From Boesenbergia rotunda (Eukaryota; Streptophyta; Magnoliopsida; Zingiberales; Zingiberaceae), in contig JAGFNQ010010065.1 in NCBI GenBank assembly GCA_024364735.1, positions 99,131 through 163,130 of the forward strand: a DNA stretch of 64,000 bases, given 5' to 3'. Shown here piece after piece: positions 55,330-64,000 of this stretch (its first letter is position 1; every line of letters begins with the position of its first letter). Below the pieces are notes generated by a model. It ran no database searches and was not told the DNA's origin. It was given only the letters and a program-made list of their open reading frames with translations. The translations under genes and the position numbers were made by a program.

Positions 55330-56870
55330 ATGGTTTTGATGTGGTCAACTGATTTAAGTTAGGTCCTGGTGTTTTTAATCCCTGTGTCTAAGTGTACAAG
55401 AACTTAGGAGCACAGGAAGTTAAGCGGAAGATGCAGCGTTCGAGAAGGATGACACAAAAAGGGAGCCGACGAGCTCGGTGCATCTAAGGGACGTGGATCT
55501 CTGTGGAAGAGTACGTCGGTGGAGCGAGAAGGACGTGCACGGCGTCCGAGGCATGAGAAGTTGGGAGGAAGGATGCTTGAGGGGCGAAAGGCTGGAGTCG
55601 GGTTCGGATGAGCAGGGTTAGCTAAATAGGATCTGATGTTTAGCATAAAACCCAGGGTTGGTCAGTTAGACCAAGGAGTGAGCCAAACAGGACTTGACGG
55701 TTGGTAGAAGAGAAGTCTAGTCAGGATTAATATGACTAGCAAAAAGAAGTCTTTATCAAGGTGAAGGAAAGTCCTAGTTAACCTAGGCACGAAGACCTGG
55801 TTCGAGGAATTGGGAACTAAGTCCTGGCTGAGGGTTGGGCACCGAAGTCCTAGTTCGAGGAATTGGGCACTAAGTCCTGGCTGAGGGTTGGGCACCTAAG
55901 ACCTGACCGAGGGTTGGACACCGAAGTCCTGGTTTGAGAAATTGGGCACTAAGTCTTGGCCGAGGGTTGGGCACCGATGTCTTGGTTCGAGGAATTGAGC
56001 ACGAAGTCTTGGTCCGAGGGATCGAGCAACTTAGCTGAGCGATGACTAAGGACAGAAGTAGAGATGGGTCGAGATTTGGACGTCTCGAGATCCGGGAGTC
56101 TCAGAGGCTAAGTAAAAGTCCAAACGGAGGTCTTGGTTGACAAAAGCAACTTCTCCAGGGTGGAGTAGGTTCAGAGCAAACGTAGGGGAAATGACACCTG
56201 GGAGGAGTATCCAGGGCGCCCCCATGCTTCAGGGTACCCTCAAGGCCATCCCAAGCACCCTGGATGGTCCCTGACGCCCTGGATGGCTGGGTTTATCCCT
56301 GCGCGAAGACCGTGATTGCAGATCAGATTTGACCGCCTATAGGGCGCCTCAGAGGCCTCTAGGGCGCCCTGGATGATACTATAAAAGGGGCTTCGACCCC
56401 TCAACTCAGAATAACAATTCCATCATCTGCTAAGGCATTCTGAGTGAAGAAAAAGCACCAGAGACAAAGCTCTGTGACCAAGGAGGCTCCAGGAGGAAGT
56501 GCGCTGCACTTCGGACTTCAGGATTGGCCAAACCTTCGACTTCTTTTTGGTATGCTTTTATTTTATGCACTTAATTTATATATTCTTTGGTTGTAAACTT
56601 GAACTATAAGACGGGTATTCTCCACCTCCGAAAATTCTAGAAAGGAGACTAATAGTGGACTCACGCCGAGTATATAGGCCTTGGACGTACTGACCCAAGG
56701 GGGTCGGGAACCAAGTAAATAAATCCTGCGAGTCTCTGTTTGTTCTATCTTTCTTTTCTATTTTACGCTGCGCACTAACCCTTTGACTAGAATAAATGAA
56801 CGACGAGTATTTTAAAAGAGTTTTCGAGTCGATATTCACCCCCCCCCCTCTATTGACGACACCAATCCTA
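55330..56870 (+). mobile_element. SIRE-like copia LTR (about 1540 bp)
   Basis: Begins near ggttttgatgtgg (same as 50346) and ends with a cacccccccccctctattgac tract and caatcctaca, the plus-strand version of the terminal tract shared by the other SIRE-like LTRs. It contains ~8 units of gggcac-taagtcctgg-ctgaggg at 55770-56010, GGCGCCC-type words at 56205-56375, and a TATA box actataaaag at 56381. The PBS is missing: gag sequence follows directly. Confidence 0.82.
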
Positions 56871-58326
56871 CAACTTCACTCAAAAAGAAGATAGAAGTGG
56901 ACGCCAAAGCTACACATACCCTCCAGTGTGGCTTGACGAAGGAGAAACTCAACCGCGTCGGCCCGTTTAGCAGCGCCAAAGAACTGTGGAACAAATTGAT
57001 CGAGTTGCACGAAGGGACGTCGGACACAAGGATCAACAAGTGTGATCTTCTTCTCAACAAGCTGTACACAATCAAAATGCAAGACAGCTAGATAGCTCCA
57101 CAGCTCCACGCAAGGATCTAAGAATCGATGAACGATCTACACACGATAAGTCACAAGGTAGAAAACCATGACCTCATCAGGTATACTCTAAACTCGTTCC
57201 CCAGAAACTCATTGTGGGAATCCATGGTAGATGCTTACAAGGTTTCAAGGAACCTATCTGATATTAAACTTGATGAACTCTTTTCTGAATTAGAATTCCA
57301 TGAACAAACTAACACTTCATAGGTCGAGAAGGGTTTATCTCTTTTGCAGGAAAAGTCCCTGGGAAGCAAAAGAACAAGAAGTTGCAACTGATACCTGAGT
57401 CAGATTCCGACTCAGAATCTGATGATGACGGAATCGATCATCCGGAGCTGGTCCGGATGGCCCGGAGTTATTACAAGATGATCAAGGGCCAAAGAAAGAA
57501 GAAGAAGGCGGTCCAACAAAAGGATGATCCAGCCGAACCTACTACCAGTCAAAAGGCGAAAAGTGAAGTAACCTGTTATGGGTGCAACAAGAAGGGTCAC
57601 TACAAATCAGAGTGTACCAACTTGAAGGAAAACAAGAAGAATCGGAGGAAGAATGCCCTTAAAGCTATGTGGGATGAGTCGTCTTCAGAAGATGAAGAAG
57701 AAGTTCCACACACTAACCTCCTCATGCCGACAGCATCAGACAATCTCGACACCGAATCAGAATCGGAACCAGAAGAAAGCGACGGAATAGGAAAGCTCTC
57801 AATTTCGGAAGACGGTCAAATAACGGTAAGAGGTTATCCCAAATCTTAGCTTTATGACTTAATTTAGTATCTGTCTCGTATGTTGGCCAAAGCCAATGTT
57901 CGGGTCGAATCCCTACGACAGGAAGTGAAAATCCTAAAAGAGGAAGCCAATTCAACCCTCCACTCAAGTCCAAAAACTTGAGGAAGAGAATTCCTCCTTG
58001 AAATCTTAGGTAAAGGAACTTAGAGCTGCACTATAATGATTTTCCTTGGGTTCCAAGAGTTTTGACATGATTTTTGGAAAACAAAAATCAGTTCTAAATC
58101 GATCCAGACTTGGTTATTGAACCAACTCATGTTACAGATCATATTACTCTGTTTGAACCCAAGTAGAACCCATGTCCAAGCATGGGTCCCAACGTTTTGC
58201 TTGACTAATCTAGCTAGACCAAATCAATATTGGATTCCCAAGGACAAGATTCACATCTTACATAGCCCATACCGAGGCTTTAGTCCAGGGGGAGCCAATA
58301 TGAAAATCATTTTCATACTTAGATAA
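56871..58326 (+). pseudogene. SIRE-like gag fragment
   Basis: Starts inside gag (SLKKKIEVDAKATHTLQCGL), closely related to copia-2 gag. Segments: KELWNKLIELHEGTSDTRIN, HTISHKVENHDLIRYTLNSF, WESMVDAYKVSRNLSDIKLD, then ORF 57382-57849 with an acidic region, the zinc knuckle CYGCNKKGHYKSEC and a second acidic region. The C-terminal block is HVQAWVPTFCL, RPNQYWIPKDKIHI (58117-58326). Stops at 57089, 57320 and 57847 and a lost N-terminus make it dead. The 5' leader and about 70 codons were deleted together with the PBS. Confidence 0.87.
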
Positions 58327-59493
58327 ATTTTTATTTGATGCATGTTTATTTCCTTTCTGCAAATATGCCATGCTTAGGATTAGAAACGGTTAGATAAGAA
58401 TCTGACTTGATTGAAACTTGCACAACCTAGTATTAAGATGGGGCGAGATGATAGTACGTTAGGGAAGCTTGTCTAAAAAGTCAGGTAGGGTAAGGCATAC
58501 CCTATTTGATCCTATTAGTCCGGTGGAACTAACCAAAGCTACCTCGTCAAATCCTCAACTAATTAGACCAGGGTTTCTCAATAAGTAGTTTGAGAATAAA
58601 ATTTCTTTAAAAGGTTTTATCTAGGAAAGGGTTGATGATCCAATAAGGCTACGGCCAAAGAAGGCCTCTATGCCTTGCCAAGACCTGAAAGCCAATTATC
58701 GAAATTTATTTTCAATTTACTAATTGTTAAACCTAAATTTAACACAAGCTTCAATCAAATCATAGTGTTAACATAAAATCAAAAATAAAATTAATACATC
58801 TCACAAAATAGATAAGGATAACCTATTTTATCACTTAGAAATGGATGAGATATTCAGGACCTAATGATTTAGTCCAACCCAACCAACTCTATCAATTAAA
58901 TTAATTTTACCATTAATATACTTTTAATTCAACTTAATTAAAGCTTAAAAATTCAAATTAATTTTTCAAATTTAATAATCTCTTAATAAATTTTCAAAAT
59001 CTAATTTAATAATTTTCATAATTCAACTTAATATTTTCAAAAATTCATCTTAATGTTTTCAAAATTCAACTTAATATTTTCAAAAATTCAATTTAATATT
59101 TTCAAAAAATTCAACTTAATATTTTCAAAAAAATCAAACCTAATATTTTCATAAATTCAACTTAATATTTTTAAAAAATCAACTTAATATTTAAAAAAAA
59201 ATCAAACTTAATATTTTCATAAATTCAACTTAATATCATCAAAAATTCAATTTAATATTTTCAAAAATCAAACCTAATATTTTCAAAAATTCAACTTAAT
59301 ATTTTCAAAATTTAACAATTTTCAAAATCAAGTTAAAAATTTGTCTTACAAAAATACTCATAGGAATAACATGACTGATAACCCAGACTGGGTAAGACAG
59401 ACTAGGTAGTGAAACTCAATCAATCTATCCTTACACCTCTATATAAATGGATCCAAATCAAAATACTTTATGTGTAGGAATATAATGGTTTGT
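58327..59493 (+). other. SIRE-like gag-protease spacer, minisatellite-expanded, then truncated
   Basis: Homologous to the copia-2 spacer (gcctctatgccttgccaagacc near 58662 against its complement near 22050; the 59380-59440 block against 21730-21790). It carries the minisatellite 58985-59335 and ends at 59493, where the next LTR was inserted, just before the protease would start. Confidence 0.75.
58985..59335. repeat. ~21-bp AT-rich minisatellite
   Basis: About 14 units of the type ttcaacttaatattttcaaaa with point changes and A-run length changes. Confidence 0.85.
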
Positions 59494-61543
59494 GTTGGTG
59501 CTTGGATGGCTAGAGAGGGGGGTGAATGTAGTCAGACACTAATATTTGCTCTCTTAAGTTTTCTGCATGATCAGATTAATAACAGCGGAAGCAAACAACA
59601 CAACCAGAACAATACAAAGAAAGAAAGCAAACCAAATCGCTAAGAATGAGATGTACAAGGTTTGGGGATAACTTGCCCCTACTCCTTGGCGTGCCCGTGA
59701 GGTGGGTGATCCCTTGATCGTCGGCAGATCAAGCCTCAAGTGAACCCGGATATAGTGAAGCCTCCTTCTCAGTGGAGAAACCTCTCCACAGATCTCACGG
59801 ATGATTGAAATTCAGTACAAGAGATCACACAAGAAGGAACGCTCACAAGGAACACTCAAGCACAAAGCAACAGAGTGCACAAGCACAGCCCAGCCAAACT
59901 TCCCAAGTTTCTGTCTATTCACACCTTGTCCCGCTCCTCTGCTTCCAGCTTTGTTTTAAGCTTCTGCTCAACGTCACTAGGCTCCATCAGCACCACTGAA
60001 CCACATCCTGACCCCCTGAGCGCTCAGTCCAATGAAGTCCTCTTCAGCTGAGCCTCCGTCAGTTGCCAGTCGCGTCTTTGTCAGTTGCCAGCCGCGCCAG
60101 ACGCCCGTTGAGACCTGAGAAGAGAAAAGAGCCAAACCTTCTCCATGGAAAGCCCCCAGTTGACTCTCCCCCATTGTTTGAATCAATTGCACACTTAACA
60201 GGAGCTTAGCAAAGCATATCAAACATAATCGGTAAGTAGCAGAGAAAAACAGAAGTGTCCAGAGCACGATCAGAAATCTGACAGTGCATTTTGAATTAAA
60301 GTTCAGCTTCTGATCGGTCACCAGACCGATCAGAGAGGACCCTGATCGGTCACCAGATCGATCAGGGTAAGCCCTGATCGATCAGGCTTCAGCCTGATCG
60401 GTCCACAGTGAGAAATTGGAAATCGCGGACTCCTTGTGATCGATCACCCTGACCGATCACAGATCGTGGATCGGTCACCGGACCGATCCAGCACTAGTTG
60501 GGTTTCCTCCAGCTTTCGCAGCCACAAAGGCTTGATCGGTCACCTGACCGATCAGGTTGTGCCCTGATCGGTCTGGTGACCGATCAGGTCACTCCCTAAC
60601 CGATCAGGAGCCATCCTGATCGGTCATAGTGAGGAACCCGCGATATTTGAACAATCAGCCTGATCGATCATGGTTCCTCTCTAATCGTTCCCTAGAACGA
60701 TCAGGACCCGAACAGAAGCCAAACAAAGTTTCTCTGTTCTCTCCCTGATAGGTCCCCAGACCGATTAGCTATGTCTGTATCGGTCACTAGACCGATCAGC
60801 CATGTCTGGATCGGTCACCAGACCGATCCACAAAGGAAGTTCATGCCAACTTCCCTGATCGGTCACAGACCGATCCAGACAAGGCAAACTCCACCAAAAG
60901 TCAAGAGAACGGGCTCCCAGCCTTCTCTGACTCGTGCTCAGTCCCCCGGACCAAGACTCCGTGCCCAGCTTCACTCACCGGGACTTCGTTCAACCTAGCT
61001 TCCCAAGCTAGGACCTGGCTTCACTCACCAGGGTTTCATCCAACCTAGCTTCCCAAGCTAGGACCTGGCTTCACTCACCAGGGTTTCAGTCAACCTAGCT
61101 TCCCAAGATAGGACCTAGCTTCACTCACCAGGGTTTCAGTCCACCTAGCTTCCCAAGCTAGGATTTCATCCAACCTAGCTTCCCAAGCTAGGACCTGGCT
61201 TCACTCACCAGGGTTTCAGTCAACCTAGCTTCCCAAGCTAGGACCTGGCTTCACTCACTAGGATTTCAGTCCACCTAGCTCCCCAAGCTAGGATTTCATC
61301 CAACCTAGCTTCCCACTAGGTGTGCCTAGTCCCCCTAGGTCTTTTCCAACTGGTCCCACTAGGTCTTTTCCCATGCCAGCGTGCAATCTCCCAGATCCAC
61401 CTGGATTTCACCTAGTCCCACTAGGTTTTTTCCCATGCCAGCGTGCGATCTCCCAGATCCACCTGAACTTAATCCAAATTCATTCAACCAAACTTAAATC
61501 GTTGTCATCATCAAAACAACAATCGGGCCAGACTGCATCAACA
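59494..61543 (-). mobile_element. SIRE-like copia 3' LTR (2050 bp)
   Basis: Reads TGTTGATGCAGTCTGGC ... GCACCAACA on the minus strand and directly follows a PPT, so it is the 3' LTR of a minus-strand element whose internal region lies to the right. It has the gagaggggggtgaatg terminal tract at 59515, a large array of gatcggtc/gaccgatc words (60300-60860), and ~50-bp tandem units ctaggacctggcttcactca at 60975-61320. Probable left TSD gtttg; the right end of the element is outside or lost. Confidence 0.88.
60300..60860. repeat. U3 array of GATCGGTC/GACCGATC inverted words
   Basis: About ten words pair as inverted repeats with short loops, e.g. gatcggtc-acca-gaccgatc at 60313, 60807 and neighbours. 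The sequence between words is unique. The same word recurs in the element's internal region at 62515-62570. Confidence 0.9.
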
Positions 61544-62647
61544 ATCTCCCCCTTTTTGTTGTTTGACAATCTGATTTAAGTTTAGGTATTAATGATCAAT
61601 TGAAGACCATTCAATTATCGTAAGGGAATCAAGATCCTCCCCCTACACCGATGAACCCTAAACTTAATCAACCATTCTCTCCCCCTTTGTCAAACATCGA
61701 AAATGGCATGGTTATTAAGTTTCAACATAACTCCTCCTCAATCAAGGGTTTCTCCCCAAAACCTAAAATAATCAAAGGATAATTTTTGAATTGCATATGA
61801 TAGGCATATACCATAAATGTATCATGGCAACAATGTATATGCATCATACGACAATAAGTGTGAATTGCACATGAAAACATATACAGAATTATTTCATGGT
61901 CAAACATGTATATGTTTCATATGACAAGTAAGGAATGCAGCTGTATCCGACACATAATCTTGATTGGTCTCCGTGATCAATCAGGTTCGTCGATTATTCG
62001 ATACAGAAATATTTCTTATTAGTCTGGGGAGCAATCAGATTTCAGAAAAATTTCTGAAACTCTGATACGTTCCTGATCAGACTGCATTAACAATTTATAT
62101 TCCATAACAGGCGTGTAGACTCCATCCGATATTTCAGAAAAATTTCTGAAATAAGATCAAGGAATAAGAGTCATGATTCAACCAACCCTTTCTTATAAAT
62201 TTTGAAAATTCCAACATAGGTTTGTCTCAAATCAATATTAAGTTTTGTTCCAAGCATGATTAGCCAAACCTCATTTTAACACTTGATGATTCAAAAAAAA
62301 TTTTGAGAATCAAGGGTCTTAAAAATTCCTACCCATATTTTACCACTTGAACAAATTTGTGCTCCCTTAGTACCAGGTTTGTACCAATGGGTGATCAAGT
62401 ATGTTTCAATTGTAATCGGATTGTATCATGTTTGTTTGTACAATTTGATGAGAGGGGATTGGACTGAGGTGTTTTTGGATCAAACAGGGAATATCTTGAT
62501 CAGAATTGACCTGATCGGTCACCTATCACCAGATCAATCAGGGTAAGTCCTGATCGGTTGGTGGATCGATCTAGGTTCAGACAGAAGGTTTTCTCAGTTC
62601 CAGACTTCAGAAACCGATTTCAGAAACTCTGAAATCAGGTTTGTTTC
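61544..62647 (-). other. PPT and 3' internal region of the 59494 element
   Basis: The minus strand reads AAAAAGGGGGAGAT directly against the LTR (61545-61558), and further GGGGGAG runs lie near 61637 and 61680. No ORF with a motif. Near 62515-62570 it carries the LTR's own gatcggtc word family. It is interrupted at 62647 by the next LTR. Confidence 0.78.
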
Positions 62648-64000
62648 TGTTGGATCGAGAGAACCAATAGAGGGGGGTGAATATCGAAAAACGTTCGGAT
62701 TTTAGAATTAGAGAAATTACGTAGCGGAATAAAAACAATCGCGAACACAGGTAGTTTTACTTGGTTCAGAGCCTAGGTCGACTCCTACTCCAAGGCCCAC
62801 GGTCGTTGACCATTTTCTGCGGGCAATTCTATAAGTACGTAAAACGGTTTACAAATAGATATTACAATTGCAGTATAGTAAACACAAAAATAAAAGATCG
62901 CTCTTCGTTACCGACGTCCGGTGTGGAATATTTCTCGGAGCAGAGGGATGTCGTCGGCGCTTGTATCTCGAGTCGGGAGGTTTCTGCAGCAGAGCACGGG
63001 AGTAGAAGAGCGTGATTGCGTTGAATGAAGTGTTTTCCGAAGCCTTGGGGTCGAGGGCCCTTTTATAGGCCCTGGGGGCGCACGGAACGCCGGGGGCGCC
63101 CCCCCACGTGTCGGCCGATCCGACTTTCACTCGATCAGCTTCTGATCCCTTCAAACTCGGGATCATATCTTGACCGGGGTGCCCGGGACGCTGGGGACGC
63201 CCGGGTTGACTGGGTCAGAGCTTATCTCTTGGCTTCGCTGGCTTCTGCTTCGATGGCTTGCACAGGGGGCGCCCGGGACGCTAGGGGCACCCGGGAGCAG
63301 CGGGGGCGCCCCGCCCATGAGCTGCAGAAGCAGTTCCTTTGCTTCATGTGTTTTGTGTTCACCTTGGGGGCGCCCGGGACACTCCGGGCGCCCTGGTCAG
63401 CTGCTGCCTCACTCCTTTGAGGCTCTCTGAGCTGCAGACACTCGTTCCTTCGATCCTGCATCCAGGGTTAGTCCAAAACACCATAAAGCAATGAGATGTT
63501 AGTTTATACAGCCTTAGCTGTCTTGGTTCTGACTTTGGGCCTCCAAAATGGAGCCCTAGGTCGAACCGACGCCTACTGTTCCCTCGACGGGGAACGCGTC
63601 CTCACCTACTCCTCTCGGGAGAATTTACCTGATGCCAACCGGCTCCTCCGGTTGGACTTTTGCCTAGTAGTCCTTCGCCAGGTGCCTAGCTGTCCTTCGC
63701 CAGGTCTTCAGTACCAAGCCGTCCTTTGCCTGGTGCCTAGCAGTCCTTTGCTAGGTCTTTGTATCCTGGCATTCCTTCGCCAGGTGCCTAGCATTCATTC
63801 ACTAGGGCTTTGTATCCTGGCATTCCTTCGCCAGGTGCCTAGCAGTCCTTCGCTAGGGCTTTGCTTCCTGGCAGTCCTTCGCCAGGTGCCTAGCAGCCCT
63901 TCGCTAGGACTTCTTTCTGCACACTCAAGTAACTCTGTTAGATCACCAATAATACTTAACTTTGAACCCTTTGCCAATATCAAAACAAGGTTCGATATGG
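62648..64000 (-). mobile_element. SIRE-like copia LTR, cut by window end
   Basis: Starts tgttggatcgagagaacc and has the agaggggggtgaatatcg tract, closely related to the copia-2 LTR along its whole visible length, including the gaacgcgtcctcacctac block (63590). A TATA-like cttttatagg is at 63059. GGGCGCCC-type words occupy 63070-63395, and ~50-bp units of cttcgccaggtgcctagca at 63655-63910. No PBS lies to its left, so it is a solo LTR or the 3' LTR of an element extending rightwards. Confidence 0.85.
63070..63395. repeat. U3 array of GGGCGCCC words
   Basis: About eight copies of ggggcgcccgggacgc or variants at 63072, 63090, 63178, 63265, 63304, 63367 and nearby, in the same place relative to the TATA-like site as the other families' arrays. 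Confidence 0.88.

Noticed and set aside
55770..56010. CRISPR-like array
   Set aside because: Units are directly adjacent tandem repeats without unique spacers, inside a plant LTR.
63025..63430. Gly/Arg-rich ORFs of 131 and 86 codons near the window end
   Set aside because: They follow from the GGGCGCCC word array in an LTR; no motif and no agreement with the element's strand.

Overview
The window is nuclear DNA of a flowering plant with a large, transposon-rich genome. GC-rich third codon positions in the only host gene and the mix of Ty1/copia, Ty3/gypsy, hAT and SINE sequences suggest a monocot. The species cannot be read from the sequence. Product names rest on translated motifs and family knowledge, not on database searches.

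Host gene: there is one intact host gene, at 2063-3664 (+). It is a three-exon GH17 endo-1,3-beta-glucanase with a signal peptide and a GPI-type C-terminus, of the plasmodesmal callose-degrading kind.

Left part and nest: from about 5540 to 47040 everything belongs to one set of nested insertions, readable from target-site duplications (TSDs) and from reading frames that resume on the far side. (1) A decayed hAT (DUF4371-type) transposase gene on the minus strand has its N-terminal part at 44424-47040 and its C-terminal dimerisation part at 5540-5925. (2) It was split by a ~1.3 kb fold-back element (5926-7091 plus 44257-44414; likely 9-bp TSD). (3) The fold-back was split by copia-3 (7092-44256; perfect 5-bp TSD gaaaa), an element with gag and a plant-transposon-protein ORF but no visible pol. 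(4) Copia-3 was split by copia-2 (9274-25484, SIRE/Maximus-like) and by a compound block at 28172-42116 (LTR element A, an inverted LTR, and a 5'-truncated chromodomain gypsy). (5) Copia-2 was split by copia-1 (9654-15900, TSD aagcc/aatcc) and by a solo LTR (18157-19489, TSD caatg/caacg) that landed inside the codons of the reverse-transcriptase YVDD motif. The hAT gene also took a dimeric SINE (44816-45347).

Right part (47050-64000): a Tat/Athila-like gypsy 3' end with a tandem duplication, an LTR scrap, a long gypsy-like LTR, a copia LTR with PBS and broken gag, a SIRE-like LTR with partial gag, then two further copia LTRs (59494-61543 and 62648 to the window edge).

Most unusual signal: the SIRE-like LTRs share a layout in which the presumed U3 carries an array of family-specific palindromic words just upstream of the TATA box. 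In copia-3 the word is a pair of 10-bp palindromes (CAGTCGACTG) whose starts are always 19 bp apart. The same paired word recurs in copia-3's non-LTR sequence and in an unrelated Ty3/gypsy LTR. No retroelement here is intact: nearly all carry stops, single-base homopolymer indels or truncations.
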